A DNA stretch of 64,000 nucleotides from Vineibacter terrae (GTDB lineage: Bacteria; Pseudomonadota; Alphaproteobacteria; Reyranellales; Reyranellaceae): positions 124,001 through 188,000 of the forward strand of contig NZ_VDUZ01000006.1 of the NCBI RefSeq assembly GCF_008039615.1, written 5' to 3'. The notes below the pieces were generated by a model. That model was given only the letters and a program-made list of their open reading frames with translations. It made no database searches and had not been told where the DNA came from. Numbering within the stretch: position 1 is the first letter of the stretch; every line of letters starts with the position of its first letter. This document shows, in pieces, positions 55,382 to 64,000 of this stretch. The position numbers were made by a program, and so were the translations under genes.

Positions 55382-56374
55382 ATGCGCACGAGGCTGTGGC
55401 TCACCACCATCTTGCTGGCCGGCACCACCGGCATCGGCGTTGCCTTGGCCGGCGGGTCGAACTACGGCGTCACGCCCGGCAGCCGGGTGCAGATCGACGG
55501 CCGCATCCAGGAGTGGAGCATCCCCAACGCGCTGGGCGCGCGCGATCCGGCGATCGGGCCGGACGGCAACATCTACTTCGTCATGCAGCGCGGCGATGCC
55601 ATCGGCCGCTTCAACCCGGCAACCTATCGCTTCGATACATGGAAGGTGCCGGAAGGCGCGCATCCGCACGGCAACCTGGTGGCGCTGGACGGCCGGGTCT
55701 GGGCCACGGGCAACGCCAACGGCACCTTGCTCGAGCTCGATCCGGCCACGGGCGTGGTCAAGGCGCACCCGGTTGGTGGCGATCCGCACACGATCATCAC
55801 CGACAATGCCGGCACGTTGTGGTTCACCAAGGCGGTCGCCGACCAGATCGGGCGCTTCGAGGTCGCCACCGGCAAGCTTGTCGAGTTCAAGTCCCGCGGC
55901 CTGCCTTATGGCCTGGCGCTGGCGCCTGACGGCGCGGTCTGGTTCTGCCAGCTCAATGGCGACCGACTGGGCCGTCTCGATCCCAGGAGCGGCAGGATCA
56001 CCGAGCTGGAGACCGGCCGCGGCTCGGGGCCGCGCCGGATGTCGGCGGCGCCCGACGGCACGCTGTGGGTGGCGCTTTACGGGTCGAACAAGGCCGTGCA
56101 GGTCGATCCGACGGCGATGAAGATCGTGCGTGAGGTCGCGCTGCCGGCCGGTGCGACAGGGGGTGCCTACGCGATCAATGTCGATGGCGGCGGCGTGGTG
56201 TGGGTGAACGAGTTCAACGCCGATACCATCGTGCGGATCGATCCCAGGAGCGACCAGCTGCGGGTCTTCACCGTGCCGACCAAGGGCGCCGCGATCCGCA
56301 AGATGACGATCGATGCGCAGGGCCGCCTTTGGTACATCGGCGCGTCAAGCGGCAAGATCGGGGTCGTGGAGTAG
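55382..56374 (+). CDS. Exported beta-propeller protein, streptogramin-lyase (Vgb)-like
   Basis: A 330-residue protein with a Sec signal (MRTRLWLTTILLAGTTGIGV, cleavage near ALAGG). The rest is a repeated propeller pattern, about 42 residues per blade: ARDPAIGPDGNIYFV, GRFNPATYRFDTW, GTLWFTKAVADQIGRFE, APDGAVWFCQLNGDRLGRLD, GVVWVNEFNADTIVRIDP. The Vgb/virginiamycin B lyase group is closest, but export and lack of checked active-site residues mean a binding or lactonase role is equally possible. The ATG follows AAGGAGGGG. Confidence 0.8.
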   Translation: MRTRLWLTTILLAGTTGIGVALAGGSNYGVTPGSRVQIDGRIQEWSIPNALGARDPAIGPDGNIYFVMQRGDAIGRFNPATYRFDTWKVPEGAHPHGNLVALDGRVWATGNANGTLLELDPATGVVKAHPVGGDPHTIITDNAGTLWFTKAVADQIGRFEVATGKLVEFKSRGLPYGLALAPDGAVWFCQLNGDRLGRLDPRSGRITELETGRGSGPRRMSAAPDGTLWVALYGSNKAVQVDPTAMKIVREVALPAGATGGAYAINVDGGGVVWVNEFNADTIVRIDPRSDQLRVFTVPTKGAAIRKMTIDAQGRLWYIGASSGKIGVVE

Positions 56375-56381
56375 CATCTTC

Positions 56382-56529
56382 ACCTCTCCCGCGTGCGGGA
56401 GAGGTCGTCGGGCGCGACAGCGCCCGGCGGGTGAGGGGCTACACACGAGGCGCCTCGTCCTTGGGCCCTCACCCTCCCATCGTGCTGCGCACGATGGGCC
56501 CCTCCCTCTCCCGCAAGCGGGAGAGGGGA
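56382..56529. repeat. Palindromic intergenic repeat, family E (CTCTCCCGC/GCGGGAGAG type)
   Basis: Two hairpins frame the element: CCTCTCCCGCGTGCGGGAGAGG at the left (22 bases, written here as stem CCTCTCCCGC and its complement) and CCCTCTCCCGCAAGCGGGAG at the right. Between them is CATCGTGCTGCGCACGATG, a third hairpin. It fills the gap between the converging beta-propeller and cyclase genes. Confidence 0.85.
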
Positions 56530-56533
56530 TGTA

Positions 56534-58042
56534 TTACGCCGCAACGACGGCGGGGCGGGGGGCGACGGCGTAGATCACGGCCGGCTCGGCGCGGCCGCGC
56601 ACGCTTACCGTGCCGATGTTGCGGAAGGCGAAGCGGTCCTGGCAGCGCTGGCGCGTGGCCTCCGACACCAGGATGCGGGTGCCATGGGTCTTGTTCAGCT
56701 CCTGCAGGCGCGCGGCGGTGTTCACCGGGTCGCCCAGCAGGGTATAGCTCAGCCGGTCGCCGGCGCCGACGGTGCCGCCGATCACCAGGCCGGTGTTGAT
56801 GCCGATGCGCGTGCCGAAGCCGACTCCGTTGGCGAAGGTGCGGCCCGACACCAGCTTGTCGATCTCCAGCGCCGTGGCGACGGCTGACGCGGCGTGGTCG
56901 TCGTTGGCCAGCGGCAGGTTGAAGCTCACCAGCAGGCCGTCGCCGATGAAGTTGTTGACGACGCCGCCGTGGCGCTGGATCGGCTCCAGCACCAGCTCGA
57001 GGTATTCGTTGATGGCCTTCACCAGGGTTTCGGCCGGCAGCCGCTCGGCGATGCCGGTGAAGCCGTCGATGTCGGTGAACAGCACGGTGGCGTCACGTGC
57101 CTCGGCCTGGATGCGGCTGTCGCCGGCGGTCTGCTGGATCAGCGCGTTGGCCACGCTCTCGCTGACATACTTGCCGAACGTCAAGCGGATGCGCTCGCGA
57201 TCGCGCAGGCCCTCAACCATGCGGTTGAAGGTGTTGGTGAGCTGGCCGATCTCGTCATTGGACGTTACCGGCACGCGTACCGCGAGATCACCTTCGGCCA
57301 CCTTGGACATGCCGCGTGTGAGCAGCGCGACGGGGCGCAGGAGGCTGCGGACGACGAAGAAGATGGCCACCGCCATGGCGAACAGCGAGTCGGCGACGTC
57401 GACCAGCACCTCGGTGCGCAGCTTGTCGCTGTCGTAGCTGTAGATGTCGACGATGATCGCCAGCAACGGCGCGATCGCGATCACCAGCAGCGCGACGCCG
57501 AGCTTGCGCGCGTAGCTGCCGTAATAGAGCTCCAGGTTGCGGCCGAAATGCCGGAACAGGAAGACGCACAGCTTGGCAAGATAGTCGCTGGCGAGAAAGT
57601 ACGTGTAGGTGAAGAAGAACAGGGTGACGACGACGATCGTGGTGATGCCGTCGGCCAAAGGCGGCCAGGGAAACGCCGCCGATTCGGCCGGCAGGAACCA
57701 CGGCGCGTACATGCGGAAGATCCACAGCGGCAGGATCAGCAGCGCCACGTTGCGCGCCGCGATGATCGGCAGCTGCGTCAGGCGGCGCTGAATGTCCTTG
57801 AAGACGCCTTCGCCGCGCAGGAAGCGATCGATCGGGGCGAAGAGATCACGCGCCAGGATGAAGTTTGCCACCAGCAGCAGCAGCGCGCCCGAGATCATGT
57901 TGCGGGGGAACACGCGCCAGGCGTCGGCCACGAGACAGTACAAGGTCGTCATCGCCGCATCGACGACGAACACGGACGAGATCATCAGATAGAAGCGGCG
58001 GCGGATGCCGGCGATCTCGGCTGGGGGCGGCGCGGTACTCAT
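56534..58042 (-). CDS. Membrane-bound class III adenylate/guanylate cyclase with HAMP domain
   Basis: A 502-residue membrane protein with about six hydrophobic segments in residues 15-235, a HAMP region (about 235-285: LLRPVALLTRGMSKVAEGDL, DEIGQLTNTFNRMV), and a class III cyclase domain (about 315-490). Metal-binding aspartates are D324 in LFTDIDGF and D368 in FIGDGLL; the transition-state region is LGDPVNTAARL (N441, R445). The usual adenine-recognising lysine before the GD is asparagine (N364 in VVNNFIGD), so nucleotide choice is open. The start overlaps the stop of the feruloyl-CoA synthase gene (ATGA), so the two are translationally coupled. Confidence 0.9.
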   Translation of the reverse strand: MSTAPPPAEIAGIRRRFYLMISSVFVVDAAMTTLYCLVADAWRVFPRNMISGALLLLVANFILARDLFAPIDRFLRGEGVFKDIQRRLTQLPIIAARNVALLILPLWIFRMYAPWFLPAESAAFPWPPLADGITTIVVVTLFFFTYTYFLASDYLAKLCVFLFRHFGRNLELYYGSYARKLGVALLVIAIAPLLAIIVDIYSYDSDKLRTEVLVDVADSLFAMAVAIFFVVRSLLRPVALLTRGMSKVAEGDLAVRVPVTSNDEIGQLTNTFNRMVEGLRDRERIRLTFGKYVSESVANALIQQTAGDSRIQAEARDATVLFTDIDGFTGIAERLPAETLVKAINEYLELVLEPIQRHGGVVNNFIGDGLLVSFNLPLANDDHAASAVATALEIDKLVSGRTFANGVGFGTRIGINTGLVIGGTVGAGDRLSYTLLGDPVNTAARLQELNKTHGTRILVSEATRQRCQDRFAFRNIGTVSVRGRAEPAVIYAVAPRPAVVAA

Positions 58043-59928
58043 GCGGCTACAATAATCACCTCGGGGCCGGGTGTCTCGGCATGCAGGCGCTCAACCTCTG
58101 CGGCACGATGCTCCAGCACGGCCCGCTGGTTGATGTAGCCCTTGTCGGTGATCTCGTTGCTGTCGATGCCGGGCGGGGTCGCCAGCAGCAGCGCGCGGGC
58201 GATGCGCAGGGAGCTGCCGGATTGCGCGCGGTTGTGCACGGCCAGTCCGTCGGCCAGATGGCGGCGCAGCTCCGGCCGCGCGATCAGCTCGGCAAGCGCG
58301 GCGCCGGGCGGCGCGTCCGGGCAGAGCGTGGCGCAGCCAGCCGGGTTGGGGAACACCAGCAGCCCGATCTCGTGCCGGTCCTGGCCGGTGACGACGCAGT
58401 CCTGGATCAGCGGCGCCGCGGCGGCGATGGCGGCGACCCGCAGCGCGCCGACATGGACCCAGGTGCCCGACGTGAGCTTGAAATCCTCGGCGACGCGGCC
58501 GTCGAAGACGATGCCGTGCGCCGGCGCGGCGTCGTCGCGCAGGCGGCCGGCATCGCCGATGCGGTAGAAGCCGTCATCGTCGAAGGCCTCGCGCGTGCGC
58601 GCCGGATCGCGCCAGTAGCCGGGCGTCACGTTGGGCCCGCGCACGCGCAGCTCCAGCTTGCTGGCGTTGGGCGTGAGCAGGATGTCGGTGCCGGGGATCG
58701 GCAGGCCGATGATGCCGGCATTGTCGATACGCCAGTGCACGGCGGTGGCGCAGGGCGCCGTCTCGGTCGAGCCCCAGGCCGAGACCATGGCCACGCGCCG
58801 GCCGGTGGCCGCGACGCTCAGCGCCTCGAGCCGCTCCCACAGATGCTGCGGCAGCGCGGCGCCGGCGTAGAGCACGAGATCGAGCCGGCTGAAGAAATGA
58901 TCACGCAGGGCGGCGTCGCGCTCGAGGTAGGGGATCACCATGTCGAAGCCGCGCGGCACGTTGAAGTAGATCGTCGGCGCCACGTCACGCAGGTTGGCGA
59001 TGGTGCGCTCGATCAGGACAGGCGCCGGCTTGCCCTCGTCGATGACATAGGTGCCGCCGTGGAACAGGATCATGTTGAAGTCGTGGTTGCCGGCGAAGGT
59101 GTGGTTCCACGGCAGCCAGTCGAGCAGCACGGGCGGCCGGCTGTTGCCCAGGAAGCGATAGACCTGCGCCAGCGCCTGCTGGTTCGAGCACATCATGCGA
59201 TGGGTGTTGATCACGCCCTTGGGCAGGCCGGTGGAGCCCGAGGTGAACAGGATCTTGGCGATGGTGTCGGGCGTCAGCGCGGCGAACGCCGCATCGAGAG
59301 CGGAATCGGGCGGGGTCGCGAGCAGGTCGGCCAGCATCGTGACGGCGAGGCCGGCGGGCGGGTTGCGGCCGACCACGACCTCGACACCGTCGAGCAGGCC
59401 TGCGGCGCGCAGCGCCGCCAGCGCCTTGGCATAGGCCATGCCGTCGTCGACGAAGATCAACCGCGGCGTCAGCAGGCGCACGACATGCAGCAGCTTGCCG
59501 AAGTCCTGCGACATCAGGGAATAGGCGGTCGAAACAGGCGCCACCGGCACGCCGGCCTCCATCGCGGCCAGCGCCAGCTGGGCATGGTCGATGCCGTTGC
59601 CCGACAGGATCGACACCGGCCGCTCGATCGAGCAGCCGCGCGCCAGCAGCGCGGTGCCCAGGCTGCGCACGCCGCGGGCGACGTCGGCGTATGTGGCACG
59701 CCGCCAGCTGCCGTCGGCGGCGCGCTCGGCCAGGAACACGCGCTCGCCTGCGTCGCGCGCCTGCCGGCGCAGCATGTCAGGGACCGAGCGCGGCGGCTCG
59801 GCCAGCGCCACCGGCGAGCGCAGCAGCAGGCTGCCGTCGGGTCGGCGCTCGACCGCGACCGCGGGCGGCAGGAGATCGATCTCGGCAAAGGGCGCCGCCA
59901 GCACGGCGGCGCGATCCGGCAACGACAT
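58039..59928 (-). CDS. Feruloyl-CoA synthase-like AMP-forming ligase
   Basis: A 629-residue acyl-CoA ligase that would activate ferulate or a related hydroxycinnamate. P-loop [18 protein letters not shown]; the class-specific [19 protein letters not shown] and [15 protein letters not shown] follow, and [15 protein letters not shown] matches the Fcs family closely, in place of the usual lysine region of other ligases. The ATG at 59928 follows GGGCAGGA; the upstream open frame is repeat sequence. No enoyl-CoA hydratase/aldolase (ech) or vanillin dehydrogenase gene is adjacent. Its stop overlaps the cyclase start. Confidence 0.9.
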   Translation of the reverse strand: MSLPDRAAVLAAPFAEIDLLPPAVAVERRPDGSLLLRSPVALAEPPRSVPDMLRRQARDAGERVFLAERAADGSWRRATYADVARGVRSLGTALLARGCSIERPVSILSGNGIDHAQLALAAMEAGVPVAPVSTAYSLMSQDFGKLLHVVRLLTPRLIFVDDGMAYAKALAALRAAGLLDGVEVVVGRNPPAGLAVTMLADLLATPPDSALDAAFAALTPDTIAKILFTSGSTGLPKGVINTHRMMCSNQQALAQVYRFLGNSRPPVLLDWLPWNHTFAGNHDFNMILFHGGTYVIDEGKPAPVLIERTIANLRDVAPTIYFNVPRGFDMVIPYLERDAALRDHFFSRLDLVLYAGAALPQHLWERLEALSVAATGRRVAMVSAWGSTETAPCATAVHWRIDNAGIIGLPIPGTDILLTPNASKLELRVRGPNVTPGYWRDPARTREAFDDDGFYRIGDAGRLRDDAAPAHGIVFDGRVAEDFKLTSGTWVHVGALRVAAIAAAAPLIQDCVVTGQDRHEIGLLVFPNPAGCATLCPDAPPGAALAELIARPELRRHLADGLAVHNRAQSGSSLRIARALLLATPPGIDSNEITDKGYINQRAVLEHRAAEVERLHAETPGPEVIIVAA

Positions 59929-59950
59929 GTCCTGCCCTCGCTCCTTCCCT

Positions 59951-60031
59951 TGGCCGGGCCGCGCCGCTCCAGCGGCGCTCACGATCCGGCGCTGCGCGCC
60001 GGTGCGTCGCTGGAGCGACGCGGCCCGGCCA
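59951..60031. repeat. Palindromic intergenic repeat, family C
   Basis: The ends TGGCCGGGCCGCG and CGCGGCCCGGCCA are perfect complements; inner hairpins CCGCTCCAGCGG and GTCGCTGGAGCGAC are identical to those of the copy at 55257. The outer stem differs from that copy on both sides in a matching way, so pairing is kept. It lies between the livF-like and fcs-like genes. Confidence 0.9.
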
Positions 60032-60034
60032 TAA

Positions 60035-60739
<705 letters not shown>

Positions 60740-60748
60740 GTCAGCGCA

Positions 60749-60872
60749 TCCTCCCCACGCAGTGGGGAGGTGCCCCGAAGGGGCGGAGGGGAGCCGACGT
60801 GGTCCTCGCAATCAGCATCACGTCGCCTCCCCCTCCGGCCTCCGGCCACCTCCCCCGCTGCGCGGGGGAGAA
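60749..60872. repeat. Palindromic repeat, family B, overlapping the end of livG
   Basis: The ends CCTCCCCACGCAGTGGGGAGG and CTCCCCCGCTGCGCGGGGGAG are each small hairpins, and GGGGAGCCGACGTGGT pairs with the ATCACGTCGCCTCCCCC side. About 55 bp of it is translated as the end of LivG; the other end supplies the LivF ribosome-binding site. Confidence 0.87.
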
Positions 60873-61600
60873 GAGGCATCTTCCTGCCCCAGATACACCT
60901 CGAGCACGGCGGGATCGCGGGTGACGTCGTGCGGCGTGCCTTCGGCGATCTTCTCGCCGTGGTGCAGCACCACGATATGCTGGCTGAGCGCCATCACCGC
61001 GCGCATCACATGCTCGATCAGCAGGATGGTGATGCCGGTGCGGGCGTTGAGGTCCTTGAGGAACGCGACCATCTGGTCGGTCTCGGTCGGCCGCAGTCCG
61101 GCCATCACCTCGTCCAGCAGCAGCAGGCGCGGGCCGGTCGCCAGCGCCCGGGCCACCTCCAGGCGCTTGCGGTCGGGCAGGGTGAGGTTGGCGGCCAGCT
61201 TGGCGCGCCGGTCGTCCAGGCCGAGGTCGCGCAGCAGCCGGCGCGCGGCTTCGCGCGCCTCGGGCACATGCCGGGTGCGCGCCAGGGCGCCGATGGTGAC
61301 ATTGTCCTCGACCGTGAGTCCCATGAAGGGCTTCACGATCTGGAAGGTGCGGCCGATGCCCGATGCGCAGATCTGGTCCGGGCGCAGGCCCGCGATCGGG
61401 CGGTCGTCGAGCGCGATGGTGCCGCTGTCGGGCGCGAATACACCGGCGATCATGTTGAAGCAGGTGGTCTTGCCGGCGCCGTTGGGCCCGATCAGGGCAT
61501 GGATGGCGCCGGCCGGCACGTCGAAGGTCACGTCGCTCACGGCGCGCAGGCCGCGGAAGCGCTTGCCGATGCTGCGCACCGCCAGATGGGCGCCGCTCAC
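60818..61600 (-). CDS. livG: Branched-chain amino acid-type ABC importer ATPase, LivG
   Basis: A 260-residue ATPase. Walker A IGPNGAGKTTCFNMI (about 38-52), GIGRTFQIVKPFMGLTVEDN (LivG Q-loop), signature region LTLPDRKRLEVARALA, Walker B LLLLDEVMAGLRPTE, H-loop LLIEHVM. The signature serine/glycine block LSGG is replaced by LTLPDRK, as is common in LivG. The GTG start at 61600 overlaps the livM stop (GTGA). The last 18 or so residues (SSPPRSGGGGRRPEGEAT) are encoded by the family B repeat. Confidence 0.92.
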   Translation of the reverse strand: MSGAHLAVRSIGKRFRGLRAVSDVTFDVPAGAIHALIGPNGAGKTTCFNMIAGVFAPDSGTIALDDRPIAGLRPDQICASGIGRTFQIVKPFMGLTVEDNVTIGALARTRHVPEAREAARRLLRDLGLDDRRAKLAANLTLPDRKRLEVARALATGPRLLLLDEVMAGLRPTETDQMVAFLKDLNARTGITILLIEHVMRAVMALSQHIVVLHHGEKIAEGTPHDVTRDPAVLEVYLGQEDASSPPRSGGGGRRPEGEAT

Positions 61601-62658
61601 GGCCGGCCCTCCCCGGCATCGTCGGCCGGGCGCCGCTCGAAGCCCAGCCGCCGGGCGAGCCAGGGCCAGACGCCGTCGCGGCGGAACATCACGATCAGCA
61701 GCAGGGCGATGCCGTAGCCGATCTGCTTCAGCCCCGCGGCCTTGACGCCGTAGTCGTTGGCCAGGATCTCGGCCAGCGTCGTGAACAGGTCGCCGAGGCC
61801 CACCAGCAGGGCCGAGCCGAGGATCGGCCCGAACAGGGTGCCCAGCCCGCCGATGATCGGCGCCAGGGTGACCTCGATCGAGCGGCCCATGGCGAAGGCC
61901 GCCTCGGGGAACAGGCTCTTGTAGTAGAACGCCGACCACACGCCGCCGACCGCGGTCAGCCCGGCCGAGATCAGGACCGCCAGCATCTTGGTGCGCAGCA
62001 CGGCGATGCCGGCCGCCTGCGCCGCCTCGGGGTCCTCGCGGACGGCGAGCCAATAGTGGCCCAGGCGGCTGGTCAGCAGGAAGCGGCAGAGCACGAAGGC
62101 GCCGGCCGCCAGCGCCAGGATCACGTAGTAGAACAGCAGCGGGCTGCCCTGCAGGTTGAAGGCGCTGCCGTCGGCCTCGACCTTGAGGAACAGCCCGCCC
62201 GAGCCGCCGACCCACGTGAAGTGGTCGAACAGGATGCGCGTGAACTCGGCGAAGGCGATGGTCAGGAGCGCGAAATAGACGCCGGCCAGCGAGAAGCGGA
62301 AGCCCAGGAAGCCGATCAGGCCGCCGGCCAGCATGGCGGCGGCCACGGCGATGAAGACGCCCAGCCACGGTCCGATGCCGAGATTGACGTAGAGCGCCGC
62401 CGCCACGTAGCCGCCCAGGCCGAGATAGAGCGCGTGGCCCAGCGACAGCTGGCCGGCGAAGCCCATCATGATGTTCCAGGCCTGGCCGATATACGAGAAG
62501 TACACCACCAGGATCAGGAGCGAGAGCCAGTAGTCGCCGGCCGGCGCCAGCCGCAGCAGGAACGGTGCCGCCAGGAGCAGCAGCAGCAGGCCGCCCAGCG
62601 CCAGCAGCGCGCGGCGCGGCACGTCTCCGGTCAGACGCTGCCAGAGGCTCTCGCTCAT
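61597..62658 (-). CDS. livM: Branched-chain amino acid-type ABC importer permease, LivM
   Basis: A 353-residue inner-membrane permease with about eight to ten helices. LivM blocks: YIGQAWNIMMGFAGQLSLGHAL, GVYFALLTIAFAEFTRILF, and the EAA-like loop GHYWLAVREDPEAAQAAGI. The ATG at 62658 overlaps the livH stop (ATGA), and its stop overlaps livG, so livHMG are all translationally coupled. Confidence 0.93.
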   Translation of the reverse strand: MSESLWQRLTGDVPRRALLALGGLLLLLLAAPFLLRLAPAGDYWLSLLILVVYFSYIGQAWNIMMGFAGQLSLGHALYLGLGGYVAAALYVNLGIGPWLGVFIAVAAAMLAGGLIGFLGFRFSLAGVYFALLTIAFAEFTRILFDHFTWVGGSGGLFLKVEADGSAFNLQGSPLLFYYVILALAAGAFVLCRFLLTSRLGHYWLAVREDPEAAQAAGIAVLRTKMLAVLISAGLTAVGGVWSAFYYKSLFPEAAFAMGRSIEVTLAPIIGGLGTLFGPILGSALLVGLGDLFTTLAEILANDYGVKAAGLKQIGYGIALLLIVMFRRDGVWPWLARRLGFERRPADDAGEGRP

Positions 62659-63542
62659 GAGCGGCGGGCGAGCAGCCCTTGCGGGCGCAGCAGCAGCACG
62701 AGGATCAAAAGGCCGAAGCTGAACACGCTCTTGAGCGAGGGCTGCAGCAGCACGCCGGCGACGGCCTCGGACACGCCGATCAGCAGCCCGCCGGCCAGCG
62801 CGCCCGACATGCTGCCCAGGCCGCCCACGATCACGATCACGAAGGCCAGCAGCGTGTAGTCGATGGCCAGGAAGGGATGCACCTGCACGATCAGCAGCAT
62901 CAGGGCGCCGGCGGCACCGACGCAGGCGGCGCCGACGCCGAAGGTGAGCGCATAGAGCCGCTTGACGTCCAGGCCCACCACCAGGGCGCCGACATGGTTG
63001 TCGGCGGCGGCGCGGATCGCCTTGCCGGAACGGGTGCGGGTGAAGAAGAGCCACAGCAGGCCGGCGATCAGCAGGGCGACCAGGGCGGCGTAGACCCGAA
63101 CCGCATCAAGCACCAGCGGGCCGACGTTGAAGGAGTCGAACATGTAGTCGACCTGCACGCCGTGGGTATCGGGGCCGAAGATCGCGAGGCAGGCGTTGAC
63201 CAGCAGGATGGCCACCGCCAGCAGCAGCATGAACTGCATGTGCTCGGGCAGGCCGATGAAGGGATTGATCACGGTGCGCTGCAGGACGTAGCCGAACACG
63301 AACAGGGCGGCGGCGACGGCGGGCAGCGACACCAGCGGATCCAGCCCCAGCCGGTCGAACGCCAGCCAGGCCAGGTACATGCCCACCACCATCATCTCGC
63401 CATGCGCGAAGTTCACCACCCGCATGACGCCGAAGATGACCGACAGGCCCAGCGCCATCAGTCCGTAGACCATGCCGGTCAGCAGGCCCATGGCGACGGC
63501 CTGCAGCAGCGTGAGCACGAATTGTCCGGGATCAGCCGACAT
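62655..63542 (-). CDS. livH: Branched-chain amino acid-type ABC importer permease, LivH
   Basis: A 295-residue inner-membrane permease. LivH blocks: GLMALGLSVIFGVMRVVNFAHG near the start (NFAHGE is diagnostic) and the EAA-like loop TRSGKAIRAAADNHVGALVVG. I use the ATG at 63542; an ATG at 63566 would add eight residues and neither has a clear ribosome-binding site. First gene of the livHMGF set here. The binding-protein gene of this system is not in the window. Confidence 0.92.
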   Translation of the reverse strand: MSADPGQFVLTLLQAVAMGLLTGMVYGLMALGLSVIFGVMRVVNFAHGEMMVVGMYLAWLAFDRLGLDPLVSLPAVAAALFVFGYVLQRTVINPFIGLPEHMQFMLLLAVAILLVNACLAIFGPDTHGVQVDYMFDSFNVGPLVLDAVRVYAALVALLIAGLLWLFFTRTRSGKAIRAAADNHVGALVVGLDVKRLYALTFGVGAACVGAAGALMLLIVQVHPFLAIDYTLLAFVIVIVGGLGSMSGALAGGLLIGVSEAVAGVLLQPSLKSVFSFGLLILVLLLRPQGLLARRS

Positions 63543-63585
63543 GGTCGGGCTGCTTAGCAGGGCCAAGGCGGGGAGGAAAGGCGAG

Positions 63586-63720
63586 TTTCCTCCCCAGCGC
63601 AGCTGGGGAGGTGCCCCGAAGGGGCGGAGGGGAGGCCACGTGGTTCATCTCACTGAGATCACGTCGGCTCCCCCTCCGCCCTTCGGGCACTTCCCCCAAC
63701 GCGGGCGTCGGGGGAGGGAA
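63586..63720. repeat. Palindromic intergenic repeat, family B
   Basis: Left: TTTCCTCCCCAGCGCAGCTG then GGGAGGTGCCCCGAAGGGGC; right: CTCCGCCCTTCGGGCACTTC then CCCCAACGCGGGCGTCGGGG. It fills the gap between livH and the partial ATPase gene upstream. Confidence 0.87.
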
Positions 63721-63725
63721 GATCA

Positions 63726-64000
63726 TCATGAGCGATGGTAGCCCAGGCTGGCGTCCAGCAGCTCGCGCGAATAGGGGTGCGCCGGCTTGCCGTGGCGCAG
63801 CGTGTCGATGGTCATCTCCTCGACGATGGTGCCGGCCTGCATCACCGCCAGCCGGTTGCACAGATGGGCCACCACGGCGAGGTTGTGGCTGACCAGGATC
63901 AGGGTCAGGTCGCGGGCCGCGCGCAAGCGGGCCAGCAGGTTCAGCACCTCGGCCTGGATCGAGACGTCGAGCGCCGAGGTGGGCTCGTCGAGCAGCAGGA
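63726..64000 (-). CDS. Peptide-type ABC importer ATP-binding protein, C-terminal end
   Basis: The gene runs in from the right edge; about 91 residues are visible. [19 protein letters not shown] is the end of Walker B and the D-loop region, LILVSHNLAVVAHLC the H-loop, and PAHPYSRELLDASLG the C-terminal motif of the DppD/DppF class. The cysteine-bearing extension seen in the other ATPases of this class is absent, so this copy ends early, a few bases before a family B repeat. It belongs to a third peptide-type importer that lies outside the window. Confidence 0.88.
   Translation of the reverse strand, partial: LLLDEPTSALDVSIQAEVLNLLARLRAARDLTLILVSHNLAVVAHLCNRLAVMQAGTIVEEMTIDTLRHGKPAHPYSRELLDASLGYHRS

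Overview
The window is GC-rich throughout and is packed with ABC importers, aromatic-compound catabolism and short palindromic intergenic repeats. No rRNA, tRNA or CRISPR array was recognised. The gene content (aerobic benzoyl-CoA pathway, feruloyl-CoA synthase, Baeyer-Villiger monooxygenase, several peptide/sugar/amino-acid importers) suggests a metabolically versatile soil or water proteobacterium, most likely an alphaproteobacterium of the Rhodospirillales/Hyphomicrobiales type. That placement is inference from gene style only.

Layout. 1-5766 (minus): a peptide/nickel-type ABC importer (binding protein, two permeases, one fused double ATPase) followed by an amidase that runs off the window. 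6300-7286: an orphan membrane protein with a HELGH zinc-protease motif. 7574-12627 (minus): a sugar-type importer with one binding protein and two tandem pairs of permeases but no ATPase. 13017-17181: an epoxide-hydrolase-like enzyme, then a Baeyer-Villiger monooxygenase with a serine esterase. 17485-26319 (minus): a pentose-phosphate operon, tal-pgi-gnd-tkt-zwf and an rpiA-gluconokinase fusion. 26711-27754: a lone UgpC/MalK-type ATPase. 27987-34116 (plus): a second peptide-type importer in which every gap between genes holds a palindromic repeat. 34399-40267: a YbaK-like deacylase, glutamine synthetase, a small membrane protein, a ClC channel and a DUF900 hydrolase. 40441-41674: a LigB/LigA-type extradiol dioxygenase pair. 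42033-44455: a winged-helix/TPR regulator and a VapBC-like toxin-antitoxin pair.

44554-51293 is the aerobic benzoyl-CoA (box) locus: benzoate-CoA ligase, BoxB and BoxC. Divergent from boxC are a GNAT acetyltransferase and an Rrf2-family regulator that look like BadL and BadM of Rhodopseudomonas palustris. The divergent promoter carries a perfect 12-bp palindrome just downstream of a TTGACA-type promoter, a good operator candidate. boxA is not in the window.

51294-53980 is a visibly AT-richer insert. It carries a two-gene module, a three-cysteine Gp37/Gp68 (DUF5131) radical-SAM-like protein and its partner TcmP, followed by the remains of a small secreted-protein gene. The biochemical role of this pair is, to my knowledge, not established; it is the best candidate for an undescribed system here. 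53981-64000 holds an acyl-CoA dehydrogenase lacking both usual catalytic glutamates, a beta-propeller protein, a feruloyl-CoA synthase translationally coupled to a membrane nucleotidyl cyclase, a branched-chain amino-acid-type importer (livHMGF) and the C-terminal end of another peptide-importer ATPase.

At least six families of palindromic repeats sit between genes. In several places the repeat is not just spacer: it supplies the stop codon and C-terminal tail of the upstream gene (DppD-like, LivG, GNAT) or the ribosome-binding site of the downstream gene (DppD-like, Rrf2, probably LivF).
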